Positions 52,474-60,554 of a stretch of 64,000 nucleotides of DNA are shown here, piece by piece; the stretch's first letter is position 1, and each line of letters starts with the position of its first letter. The DNA lies in NCBI GenBank assembly GCA_023436585.1, contig JAEZIN010000008.1:62001-126000 (forward strand), in the 5' to 3' direction. The DNA is from Bacillota bacterium (GTDB taxonomy: Bacteria; Bacillota; Clostridia; Christensenellales; Aristaeellaceae). A model generated the notes under the pieces. That model was not told the origin of the DNA. It was given only the letters and a program-made list of their open reading frames with translations, and ran no database searches. The position numbers were made by a program, and so were the translations under genes.

Positions 52474-52947
52474 TTGTATCAGATAAGCGATTGGGAAGAA
52501 AACAGGCAACAGCTCAAGCGCCGCAGCCTCGCTCTACTAGCCCCTATGGCCCTTTTCCTGGCCGGTATCGTCGTATCGCTGCTGCCCAATATCCGCCTGC
52601 AATGGCTGACCATACTCCTGACCATACTTGGCGGCGCACTGGCTATCTTCTGTTATGGTATGTTCATCAACCCGGTATTGAGCTACAGCCGCCATTTAAA
52701 GAACGTGCTGGAAGGACGCACAAAGGAGACAACGGGCCGCCTGACTGAGATCAGCAGCCAGTCCTGTATCCGGGAGGGCGTGGAGTATTATCCCATGACC
52801 GTCAACATCGGCGCCAAAAACGAGCAAGCTGACGACAGACTCTTTTATTACGACGTGCACAAGGGAATGCCGCCCTTTGCGCCGGGCGACATGGTTACCG
52901 TCGTATCCCATGACAAGGCGGTGGCGGATATCCGCCGGGCGGAATGA
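52474..52947 (+). CDS. Two-helix membrane protein of unknown family
   Basis: 157 aa. Two adjacent membrane helices (LALLAPMALFLAGIVVSLLP and WLTILLTILGGALAIFCYGM) precede a roughly 85-aa beta-rich soluble domain (TTGRLTEISSQSCIREGVEY to FAPGDMVTVVSHDKAVADI), which looks like a small barrel. The TTG start follows GGAGG at good spacing. It lies directly before a UspA-like gene. Confidence 0.7.
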   Translation: MYQISDWEENRQQLKRRSLALLAPMALFLAGIVVSLLPNIRLQWLTILLTILGGALAIFCYGMFINPVLSYSRHLKNVLEGRTKETTGRLTEISSQSCIREGVEYYPMTVNIGAKNEQADDRLFYYDVHKGMPPFAPGDMVTVVSHDKAVADIRRAE

Positions 52948-53003
52948 GCCGCGAAGTACCGGGCTAATCCGTCTCCATGTATGCCGAAAAGGAGTCTTTC
53001 TCC

Positions 53004-53390
53004 GTGCACGATGATCAAACCGTACTGGTCTGTGTGACCGGTCAAAAAACATGCGACAGGCTCATTAAAACAGGCGCGCAGCTTGCCGCAGAAATCCCCG
53101 CACCGCTGCTGGTGGTGCATGTGGCCCCGGCCGGCGCACCGCTGCTGGGCAGCTCCACCCAAAGCGATGCCCTCAATTACTTATACTCCCTATCCTGCGA
53201 GGCGGGGGCCGAAATGGCCGTGCTCCGCGCGCCGGATACGCTGGAAAGGCTTATACAGTACGCCCAGGAGCAGCATGTGGCCCATATCGTGCTTGGCGCG
53301 GGCAGGCCCGACGGCCCGGACCGAAGGGATTTCGCCGGTACGGTGAGGGCACGCCTCCCCCACGTTCAGGTGCATGTGGTCTTTCTGTAA
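53004..53390 (+). CDS. Universal stress protein-like (UspA fold)
   Basis: 128 aa. TVLVCVTGQKTCDRLIKTGA and LLVVHVAPAG resemble the USP domain of KdpD, and the tail AQEQHVAHIVLGAGRPDG carries the GxG part of the nucleotide loop. The GTG at 53004 has AAGGAG 9 nt upstream; an ATG at 52977 lacks one. A terminator follows. Probably binds a nucleotide; role unknown. Confidence 0.72.
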   Translation: MHDDQTVLVCVTGQKTCDRLIKTGAQLAAEIPAPLLVVHVAPAGAPLLGSSTQSDALNYLYSLSCEAGAEMAVLRAPDTLERLIQYAQEQHVAHIVLGAGRPDGPDRRDFAGTVRARLPHVQVHVVFL

Positions 53391-53429
53391 CAAGCATCAA
53401 GAGCAGTAAAGCATTATAGTCAACTGGAG

Positions 53430-53461
53430 ACGCCGGCGCGCTGCGCCGGCGTTTTCGATTT
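53430..53461 (+). terminator. Terminator after the UspA-like gene
   Basis: ACGCCGGCGC/GCGCCGGCGT followed by TTTCGATTTT. Confidence 0.88.
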
Positions 53462-53575
53462 TACAAACTGCTTTCTTTTGCGGGATTCCCTACGCTTCCC
53501 TCCCGTGTCACATTGGGTTTCAACGCAACATCATTCTTCCGAATTTAATAAATCAATAACTTTAATAATAATCTA

Positions 53576-53605
53576 TTGACAATAGTGTGTGACACACATT
53601 ATAAT
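53576..53605 (+). promoter_or_regulatory. padR promoter with embedded operator
   Basis: TTGACA, 18-bp spacer, TATAAT. The spacer contains the perfect palindrome TGTGTG-A-CACACA (53586-53598), well placed for autorepression by the PadR-type regulator. Confidence 0.75.
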
Positions 53606-53623
53606 GATTCCGAGGTGATGTCC

Positions 53624-53965
53624 TTGGAAGATTCCGTGCTATTGAACAATATTCTATTGGAAATGCGCCGCGGCACACTGACCATCGCAGTACTAAGCCA
53701 GTTGAAAACCCCCTGCTATGGCTACTCACTGCTTCAGCGGCTGGAGGAGAAGCATACGGTCATCGAGCCCGGCACGCTGTATCCGCTGCTTCGGCGGCTG
53801 GAATCCCAGGGGCTGCTGGAAAGCCGTTGGGATACGGCCGAAAGCCGCCCGCGCAAGTATTACCTGCTCAGCAGCCAGGGCGCAGAGCTGTATGAAACGC
53901 TGAAAGTGGAATGGCTTCGTTTGTGTGAGGAAATGCAGAGCCTTATAAAGGAGGAGCAATCATGA
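53624..53965 (+). CDS. PadR-family transcriptional regulator
   Basis: 113 aa. The winged helix reads LTIAVLSQLKTPCYGYSLLQ, then PGTLYPLLRRLESQGLLES and RPRKYYLLSSQGAELY, all diagnostic for PadR. The TTG at 53624 has GAGGT at 7 nt; the ATG at 53618 is too close. Its end overlaps the HAAS gene start by 4 nt, a common PadR-HAAS pairing. Confidence 0.9.
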   Translation: MEDSVLLNNILLEMRRGTLTIAVLSQLKTPCYGYSLLQRLEEKHTVIEPGTLYPLLRRLESQGLLESRWDTAESRPRKYYLLSSQGAELYETLKVEWLRLCEEMQSLIKEEQS

Positions 53966-54972
53966 ATTCCCTGATCGACCGCTATGTGTATGACGTGACC
54001 AGGCGGCTGCCTGAAAAAAGCCGTCCCGACGTGGAAAAGGAACTGAGGGCCAACATTGCCGATATGCTGCCGGAGAACGCCAGCCAGGAGGACATCAACA
54101 AGGTGCTGGCCTCCCTGGGCAACCCCGCGAAAATGTCGGAACAGTACCGTGCCCGCCCCAGATATTTGATTTCCCCTGCCATCTTTGACGACTATCTGAC
54201 TGTTTTGAAGCTTGTCATTCCCGTACTGGCCGTGGTGATGGTGGTGCTCCACCTGTTCGGGGCGCTGACGGATACCCCCATAGAAGGCAGCTACGGCCAG
54301 GTGTTCGCGTCGATCCTGGGCGGCGTGCTGGGCAGCCTTTTCAGCGCTGTAACCAATGGCTTTTTATGGGTGACGCTGGCCTTCGCACTGACGGAATACT
54401 TCAACGGCATGCAAAAGAGAAAGGAATGGACCATAGGCGATCTGCCGGACATCCCGCCGCAGAATTCGGTGAAGATTTCCCGCTCGGAAACCATCATCGG
54501 CATGGTGCTGTCCGCCCTGTTCCTCGTCATGCTGACAAGATACCAGCATCTCATCGCCTGGTATGAAGGCGGGCTGGACAAAGTAAGCACGCCGCTGTTT
54601 AGCGGCATGGCGATTAACGCCTACGTTCCCTACGTGGTGGCGCTCACCGCCTGCTCCTGGGCGGTAGCGGCGGTCAAGCTCTATTACGGCCGCTGGAACG
54701 CCGTTACGGCTGCGCTCCACGCGCTGAACGCCGTCGCCTGGGCCATCGCCTCCGTCCTCTTCCTGCGCAGCCCCGATACCTTCAACCCCGGCTTTATCGC
54801 AAGGGCGGCGGAAGCGCTGAAAATCGGCATGGCCGAAATGAACGAACATTGGCAGCGCGGTATCCTGATATTGAGCATCATTACCATCATCGGCACAGCG
54901 TTTGACATCCTTACCGGCATCTTCAAGGCCCGTAAGAGCCGGATTCTTCCCGATGTGCCAAACCGCGCATAA
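53962..54972 (+). CDS. HAAS-domain membrane protein
   Basis: 336 aa. Residues 1-70 form the HAAS domain (VYDVTRRLPEKSRPDVEKEL and ASLGNPAKMSEQYR), which pairs with PadR regulators. About six membrane helices follow. Overlaps padR by 4 nt. The pair probably senses a membrane-related signal. Confidence 0.85.
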   Translation: MNSLIDRYVYDVTRRLPEKSRPDVEKELRANIADMLPENASQEDINKVLASLGNPAKMSEQYRARPRYLISPAIFDDYLTVLKLVIPVLAVVMVVLHLFGALTDTPIEGSYGQVFASILGGVLGSLFSAVTNGFLWVTLAFALTEYFNGMQKRKEWTIGDLPDIPPQNSVKISRSETIIGMVLSALFLVMLTRYQHLIAWYEGGLDKVSTPLFSGMAINAYVPYVVALTACSWAVAAVKLYYGRWNAVTAALHALNAVAWAIASVLFLRSPDTFNPGFIARAAEALKIGMAEMNEHWQRGILILSIITIIGTAFDILTGIFKARKSRILPDVPNRA

Positions 54973-54980
54973 ACCGAATG

Positions 54981-55469
54981 TCAAAAATGGCAGCCCTGTT
55001 CCAACAGCTTCACCATTTCCTCCAGCCCCTGCTTGTCCTGCGCGTCGAACCGGGAGAAGCGGGGGCTGTCTATATCCAGCACACCGACGATGGTGCCGTT
55101 TGCCCGGATGGGGATCACGATCTCTGAATTTGATGCGCTGTCGCAGGCGATATGGCCGGGGAACTGATGCACATCCTCCACCAGCTGCGTCTTATCCTGA
55201 GCTACCGCTGTGCCGCATACGCCCTTCCCCACTGGGATGCGGATGCAGGCCGGTTTTCCCTGGAACGGGCCCAGCAGAAGATCACCGTCCGTCATCAAAT
55301 AAAAGCCCACCCAGTTGATATCCTCAAGCGCGCCGTTTAAAAGCGCGGCCATATTGGATAGATTGGGCAGCGGATGGGTTTCCCCCTCCATCAATGCCGC
55401 AAGCTGCTTTTTCAGCATATCGTACATTTCCGGTTTATGGGCGGGATAGTCCTCTTTCAGCTCAATCAT
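54981..55469 (-). CDS. Free methionine-(R)-sulfoxide reductase (GAF domain)
   Basis: 162 aa. A GAF-fold protein of the fRMsr (YtsP/YebR) family. NWVGFYLMTDGDLLLGPFQG, KPACIRIPVGKGVCGTA and HIACDSASNSEIVIPI carry the three conserved Cys. It reduces free methionine-R-sulfoxide. The ATG at 55469 has AGAGGAG 8 nt upstream; the frame is open to 55550. Confidence 0.9.
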   Translation of the reverse strand: MIELKEDYPAHKPEMYDMLKKQLAALMEGETHPLPNLSNMAALLNGALEDINWVGFYLMTDGDLLLGPFQGKPACIRIPVGKGVCGTAVAQDKTQLVEDVHQFPGHIACDSASNSEIVIPIRANGTIVGVLDIDSPRFSRFDAQDKQGLEEMVKLLEQGCHF

Positions 55470-55506
55470 GTACTGTGCTCCTCTGCCAGGTTTATTTTGA
55501 CGGTTT

Positions 55507-55535
55507 ATTGTACCACAAAGGCTGTGTGCAGTCAT
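55507..55535 (-). promoter_or_regulatory. Promoter of the fRMsr gene
   Basis: Minus strand: ATGACT, 17-bp spacer, TACAAT. Confidence 0.5.
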
Positions 55536-55544
55536 AGCCCCGGC

Positions 55545-55573
55545 TTGCAAAGGCTACCGGGAACGCTTATACT
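55545..55573 (+). promoter_or_regulatory. Promoter of the next plus-strand gene
   Basis: TTGCAA, 17-bp spacer, TATACT. It starts 10 nt beyond the divergent fRMsr promoter. Confidence 0.6.
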
Positions 55574-55630
55574 ATGCATCAGCGACGTAAAGCAACGAAT
55601 AGATACGAAAGAAAAGCAGAGGTATCCGGC

Positions 55631-56710
55631 ATGAAAGAGAGGCTCACCCTGGGCGAAACCTTTCCCACGCTTGGTGCACGGATCATTACCGCCTACCTGG
55701 CAGCCTATCCCGATTTCGTACCGCCGGCGGACGGTACGGATATGGAATCCCATCGTGAGCTGCATTCGTTCTTCCGGGACATGATCTGCACCATAAGTCA
55801 AAACCCGGAGTGGATCGGCATTGCCGCCGAGCCCGACCGGTGCTTTGCGGAGCGCTGGCTTCTTAATAACAGCAACCCGGAATTGATGGATGCAATGATA
55901 AAGATCGAAAAGAAGTTCTTTGATTGGGTGGGTACGCTGCACAAGTTGGGATCACTGGGCGAAGTGAAGGATGGAGGCCTCCTCATCCCCAAGTCCGCCT
56001 GGAAGCTTCCCGTAAAGATGCTGGATAAGCTGCAATTGTTCGGCCTGCAAAGTGAAGCAGCGCCGGAGGGGGTCCTCTTGCGCTGCGAAACGTATCCTTC
56101 CATTTTCCCGGCATGGAAAAAGCGCAGCATGAATACACCGCAGAAGGAGTGGCAGATATCCTACCTGACCTGCTTTCTGTTTGGATCACAATCCGGCCGC
56201 CCCTACCGCGCCTCTGAAATGTTCGGCAAGCTCTACGGCGATCCGAAATGGCTTATAGAACTGGAATCCTTTTTCGAAAAGCTGGGTTATACCTTATCCA
56301 ATGATGAAAGGGGCCTGCAGGTCCGCTGGGAGAAGGAATACCAAGGCAAGGAACAGGGCTACCTGCACATCTCCTACCGCTTCAGGGACAGGCTGCAAAT
56401 GTGCTTTGAGTTCCGCGTGCCTTCCTTCCGCCTGCTGCTTGGCCATTACCATGAGATGGACTGCGAACTGGGAGAATTGTGCTTTACAAGGACGAAGGTG
56501 TGCGACAACTGCGGCTACTGCACCCAGACCGACAAAAGCGGCCAGCGCAAAAAGCTTGCACTGCCTTTAAAATATCCGGGCGGGGAGATGCTCAAGTGCC
56601 CGCTGTGGCCCTGGTTCACCTGGAATGAGCTGGATGAAAAGACGATTGCCAAAGTGGAGAAGCTGTTCCTCTTCGCGGAAGAGAAGCTGTACGGGCGGTC
56701 CAATAAGTAA
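55631..56710 (+). CDS. Uncharacterised protein with a CxxCxxC-like cluster
   Basis: 359 aa, soluble. Not recognised as a named family. The C-terminal third has VCDNCGYCTQTDKSGQRKKL, resembling a metal-binding knuckle, then CPLWPWFTW. The rest is mixed alpha/beta without clear catalytic motifs. The ATG at 55631 has AGAGG at 8 nt. Monocistronic, with its own promoter and terminator. Confidence 0.65.
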   Translation: MKERLTLGETFPTLGARIITAYLAAYPDFVPPADGTDMESHRELHSFFRDMICTISQNPEWIGIAAEPDRCFAERWLLNNSNPELMDAMIKIEKKFFDWVGTLHKLGSLGEVKDGGLLIPKSAWKLPVKMLDKLQLFGLQSEAAPEGVLLRCETYPSIFPAWKKRSMNTPQKEWQISYLTCFLFGSQSGRPYRASEMFGKLYGDPKWLIELESFFEKLGYTLSNDERGLQVRWEKEYQGKEQGYLHISYRFRDRLQMCFEFRVPSFRLLLGHYHEMDCELGELCFTRTKVCDNCGYCTQTDKSGQRKKLALPLKYPGGEMLKCPLWPWFTWNELDEKTIAKVEKLFLFAEEKLYGRSNK

Positions 56711-56738
56711 GGGATAGAATAAGCGTGCAGGGTACAGG

Positions 56739-56767
56739 AAAGCGGCGGGATCGCTCCCCGCCGCTTT
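56739..56767. terminator. Bidirectional terminator between convergent genes
   Basis: AAAGCGGCGG/CCGCCGCTTT stem between the Cys-cluster gene and the glycerol-1-phosphate dehydrogenase gene. Confidence 0.8.
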
Positions 56768-56791
56768 ACATTATCCATATACCTGTTTAAA

Positions 56792-58138
56792 TCACAGCGC
56801 CAGCCGCATCTCGCGCAGCACCCCCAGATCCCACAAAAGGGAGCTGGTCAGGTACTTGTCCCGCACATCCCGGGAGCCGATGAGGGCAGCATAGGCATCT
56901 GCATCGCTGACGCCGATATCCCTGGGCAGCATGGGCATATCAAGGCCCCGCATCAAACGCTCCACTTCTGTTGCAGGCGGCAGCTCCTCCGCGATGATTC
57001 TTTGAATTTCATCCCAGTGATGAAGCGTATTGTTCAGCCGCTCCATGTGGCGGGCGGGATCGTTCTTGCGGTACTTTTCATGCTCTGCGGTGATGATGGC
57101 ATCCGCCGCGCGGCCGAAAATGCTGCGCATCTCCTTTTCCCATTCTCTGTTGTCAAAGCCTGTTATGAACGCTTCCGCCTTTTTTCTGTCGGGCGCAAGG
57201 GTGCGGATGTGGTCGTACAGGCGAAGCGTAAGATACGTTCCTATACCCACCTGTATGCCGTGCAGCTCATAGGGCGTACCGCGATCCAGGGCCATCATCT
57301 CCCAGATGTGGGAGAAGTAATGCTCCAGGCCGGAGGCCGGCCGCGATATTTTCGCGAAGCTCATGGCGATGCCCGAAAGCACCAGCCCCTCCGTGATGGA
57401 TGCAATGGCCATGGGATTACGGTCATTGAGGCCCTCCGCGGCGGCCACGCACTTTTGCAGGGATTTCCGGACCAGTCCGGCGATGTTTTCGCAGTAATAC
57501 TCGCCTGTCACAAGGTTTGAGATGCGCCATTCGCATATGGAAATGTACTTGGCCAGCATATCCCCAAGGCCTGCCCACAGCATGCGCTGCGGGGCGTTTT
57601 TCATGATATCCACATCGGCGATGATGGCGGCCGGGCAGGCGTTGTACAATGTAACCTTCACACGGTTTTGAATCATGGAGGAGGAGTTGGACGCGTACCC
57701 GTCCATGGAGGGGGCGGTGCCCACCACAATGCTGCGAACTCCTGCGACATGGGCCAGAACCTTGCAGCAATCGTTGATAACGCCGGAACCGATGGCCAAG
57801 ACCACATCACAGCTTGTATCAAACGCCATGCAAAGCGCTCCAACGGAATATTCATCGGGCTCCACGGCCTCATGGTCAAGCATGTGAAGCACATAGGGCA
57901 CTTTGGCAGCTTCCAGCACAGGCTGAACGAAATGCCAAGCCGCATGATGGGTGTTTTTGTCACAGACGATAAAGGGCTTGCTGGCGCCAATCACATTCAG
58001 CGCATCCGGCAGGAAGCGCACCGCCCCAGGGCCTATCTTCAAATAAAGCAGTTCTGTGGCGTGATGGCGGCCGCAGGAACAGGAGTGGCCTTCCGAGGCC
58101 AGCAGTTGTTCTAAGGACAGTGAGGATAAATCCATCAT
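56792..58138 (-). CDS. araM: Glycerol-1-phosphate dehydrogenase (AraM/EgsA type)
   Basis: 448 aa of the iron/zinc-containing dehydrogenase superfamily. It makes sn-glycerol 1-phosphate from DHAP, the archaeal-type lipid enantiomer, used in Bacillus for heptaprenylglyceryl phosphate. DVVLAIGSGVINDCCKV and VGTAPSMDGYAS match AraM, and metal ligands are visible in GLEHYFSHIWEM and ELHGIQVGIGT. An N-terminal CSCGRHH segment is also present in longer AraM homologues. It is 40 nt downstream of the LCP gene and probably cotranscribed. Confidence 0.88.
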   Translation of the reverse strand: MMDLSSLSLEQLLASEGHSCSCGRHHATELLYLKIGPGAVRFLPDALNVIGASKPFIVCDKNTHHAAWHFVQPVLEAAKVPYVLHMLDHEAVEPDEYSVGALCMAFDTSCDVVLAIGSGVINDCCKVLAHVAGVRSIVVGTAPSMDGYASNSSSMIQNRVKVTLYNACPAAIIADVDIMKNAPQRMLWAGLGDMLAKYISICEWRISNLVTGEYYCENIAGLVRKSLQKCVAAAEGLNDRNPMAIASITEGLVLSGIAMSFAKISRPASGLEHYFSHIWEMMALDRGTPYELHGIQVGIGTYLTLRLYDHIRTLAPDRKKAEAFITGFDNREWEKEMRSIFGRAADAIITAEHEKYRKNDPARHMERLNNTLHHWDEIQRIIAEELPPATEVERLMRGLDMPMLPRDIGVSDADAYAALIGSRDVRDKYLTSSLLWDLGVLREMRLAL

Positions 58139-58178
58139 AAAGCACCTTCCTTGCGGAATTAAACCTTCGGCAAACGAA

Positions 58179-59102
58179 TCAGTCCATCACCAGAAAGCTG
58201 TTCTCCAAGTAATCCCAGATAGCTTCCCGGCACGCATCAAAATCAATCTCGCGGGTGGCCATGCCCGCATAGGTAATGGGCGTATACGCGCCGTCAAAGG
58301 GAATCTGCAATTCTTCCATGGTTGCTCCCCGCAGCGCCATGGCATACTGAATGGCCTCCAGCATTTCCCCGGCGCTCAAATTTGTCAGCAGGCTGTGGTC
58401 CAGAACAGCCTCCATCACTTCGACAGCCTTGTCCAATGTAATGTCGCGGCAAGCATCCGCCAGGGTGGCCAGCACCGTACGCACCCGCAGGGTGCGGCCA
58501 AGGTCACCGCTTGCGCCAACCTTGCGGATACGCATGTAGATGACCGCCGCATGGCCGTTAAAATGGTACGTGCCGGCATGGTTCATGCGGGGCTTGGTGG
58601 AATTGTCGGGTATGGCGTAGCGCTTCAAATAATCCGCTTCGGCGTTGGTGACTTTGATGTCCACACCGCCCAGCACATCAATGATCGCCTCAATTTTATT
58701 CATGTCAAACAGGATGTATTTTTCAATCCGCACGCCAAAGTGGGTGCCGAGTATCCTGCAAAGCTCCTCCGGACCATAATTTTTGGCAATGTAGTTGACG
58801 CGTCCTATCACGCCATCCGGCCGCTGGATCAGCATCTCCCGGCTGAAGGAGGTAAGCATCAGCCGCTTGGTGCGCGTATCCAGCGTCACCAGGACGATGC
58901 CGTCCGTATTGCCCAGATTCTTGACATTTCCGTTCCACTGGTCCACGCACAGCAGCAAATAATGGTGCTGCCCCTCCACCACCGCGGGAAGCTCGTCCCA
59001 GGGGATGGGCGTAATGGGCTTGGGAACACCGGCCAAGGCGGAACAGGCAAAGGACAGGCACAGCAGCATGGATAAAAATAGCGCGGTCAGGCGTTTATGC
59101 AT
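58179..59102 (-). CDS. LytR-CpsA-Psr (LCP) family protein
   Basis: 307 aa. A signal peptide/anchor (LTALFLSMLLCLSFACSALA) precedes the LCP domain: GNTDGIVLVTLDTRTKRLML, then TSFSREMLIQ with the conserved Arg, and RIRKVGASGDLGRTLRVRTVL. These attach anionic polymers to peptidoglycan. AAGGAG lies 8 nt before the ATG at 59102. Confidence 0.9.
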   Translation of the reverse strand: MHKRLTALFLSMLLCLSFACSALAGVPKPITPIPWDELPAVVEGQHHYLLLCVDQWNGNVKNLGNTDGIVLVTLDTRTKRLMLTSFSREMLIQRPDGVIGRVNYIAKNYGPEELCRILGTHFGVRIEKYILFDMNKIEAIIDVLGGVDIKVTNAEADYLKRYAIPDNSTKPRMNHAGTYHFNGHAAVIYMRIRKVGASGDLGRTLRVRTVLATLADACRDITLDKAVEVMEAVLDHSLLTNLSAGEMLEAIQYAMALRGATMEELQIPFDGAYTPITYAGMATREIDFDACREAIWDYLENSFLVMD

Positions 59103-59153
59103 GATAAAGTCTCCTTTATCCGGGGAGGAATGGAGTATAACTTCCAGTTTCCT

Positions 59154-59182
59154 AATATAGCACATTTTCCGCCATTTGGCAA
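59154..59182 (-). promoter_or_regulatory. Promoter of the LCP-araM unit
   Basis: Minus strand: TTGCCA, 17-bp spacer, TATATT. Confidence 0.65.
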
Positions 59183-59206
59183 AAAAAAGAGCTTGCCGCT
59201 CTTTTT
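59181..59206 (-). terminator. Terminator of serC-serA
   Basis: Minus strand: AAAGAGC/GCTCTTT with a GGCAA loop followed by a T-run. Its T-run overlaps the LCP -35. Confidence 0.82.
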
Positions 59207-59305
59207 CTTGCCTGATTTTTACATCAGTAAACAATCCGATTTCACGCCCCGGGAAAGCGCGCAGCGTCGTAAAAGGTCAGAAAAGCATATATGACTTTTG
59301 CGAAA

Positions 59306-60478
59306 TCAGTGCCAGCACCTCACCTTGATCACGCCGGGCTGCTGGTTCAGCTCCGCGATCAACTCCTCCGTGGGCACCTGGCTAAGCTCCATGACCGTAA
59401 CGGCCATCTCCTGGCGGCTTTTATTGATCATGTTGTTGATGTTGATACCTTCCCGGGAGATGGCGGCGGACATATTGCTGACCATGTTGGGCACGTTGTC
59501 GTGTATGAGCAGGATCCGGCAGCCCTCCGGCTGGCCGGAAAGCATGATTTCCGGCATGTTCACGCTGTTGCGGATGGTACCTGTCTCCAGATAATCACGG
59601 AGCTGGGCGGCGGCCATGCGCGCGCAGTTTTCCTCGCTCTCCGGGGTGGAAGCGCCAAGATGAGGAATGCACAGCACACCGGGGACGCCCAGCATATCCT
59701 CCGTGGGAAAGTCAGTGACATAGCCGCTCAGCCGGCCTGAAGCCAGGGCGGCCCTGCACGCATCCCCGTCCACCAGTTCCGCCCGGCTGAAGTTCAAAAG
59801 CCGTGCCCCTTTTTTCATGAGGCCAAACAGATGCGCGTCAAACATGCCCTTTGTCTTTTGCGAAAGGGGCACATGAACGGTGATATAATCTGATTTTTGC
59901 AAAAGCTCCTCCAGGGAGGATGCCCGCTTGATGGCGCGTGACAGGGACCAGGCGTGCTCCACGGAGATGAAGGGGTCCAGGCCGATGACATCCATGCCCA
60001 AACCGTTCAGCGCGCCATTGGCCACGATGGCGCCGACAGCGCCAAGGCCGATGACGCCCAGGGTTTTCCCCCGAAGCTCCGGCCCCACAAACTGGTTTTT
60101 GCCCTTTTCCACCATCTTGGCCACGGCTTCGCCCTGGCCCTTCAAGGTGGCTGCCCATTGAATGCCGCCGGCGATATCGCGGCTGCAAAGCAGCAGCCCT
60201 GCCATCACCAGTTCCGCCACGGCGTTGGCGTTGGCACCGGGGGTGTTGAACACCACGATGCCCTTTTTGCTGCAGGCCTCGATGGGGATGTTGTTGACAC
60301 CGGCGCCGGCGCGGGCAATGGCCAGCAGGCTCTCCGACAGTTCCATGGTGTGCATTTCTGCGCTGCGCACCAGGATCGCATCCGGCACCGGCTCGTCTTT
60401 GGTCACGGTATACTCATCTGCCGAAAGCTGGCTGTGGATGATATCGGATATCTCATTGAGCGTCTGAATTTTGTACAT
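59306..60478 (-). CDS. serA: D-3-phosphoglycerate dehydrogenase
   Basis: 390 aa, first step of serine synthesis. NAD-binding GKTLGVIGLGAVGAIVANGA, substrate Arg in ILVRSAEMH, catalytic HLGASTPESEENCA. The C-terminal ACT domain (LLIHDNVPNMVSNMSAAISR to ELNQQPGVIKVR) allows serine feedback. It is the short SerA type. Downstream of serC, separated by twin hairpins. Confidence 0.95.
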   Translation of the reverse strand: MYKIQTLNEISDIIHSQLSADEYTVTKDEPVPDAILVRSAEMHTMELSESLLAIARAGAGVNNIPIEACSKKGIVVFNTPGANANAVAELVMAGLLLCSRDIAGGIQWAATLKGQGEAVAKMVEKGKNQFVGPELRGKTLGVIGLGAVGAIVANGALNGLGMDVIGLDPFISVEHAWSLSRAIKRASSLEELLQKSDYITVHVPLSQKTKGMFDAHLFGLMKKGARLLNFSRAELVDGDACRAALASGRLSGYVTDFPTEDMLGVPGVLCIPHLGASTPESEENCARMAAAQLRDYLETGTIRNSVNMPEIMLSGQPEGCRILLIHDNVPNMVSNMSAAISREGININNMINKSRQEMAVTVMELSQVPTEELIAELNQQPGVIKVRCWH

Positions 60479-60506
60479 ACCGCTCTCTCCTTTAAAGATA
60501 GGGATT

Positions 60507-60554
60507 CCAAAGGGATATTATCCCTTTGGCAGGGTCCAGGGACAGCGTCCCTGG
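60507..60554 (-). repeat. Stop-adjacent twin hairpins between serC and serA
   Basis: Directly after the serC stop: CCAGGGAC-GCT-GTCCCTGG, ACCCTG, CCAAAGGGAT/ATCCCTTTGG, then AATCCC. Same plan as 36697-36752 with different stem bases. Confidence 0.7.
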
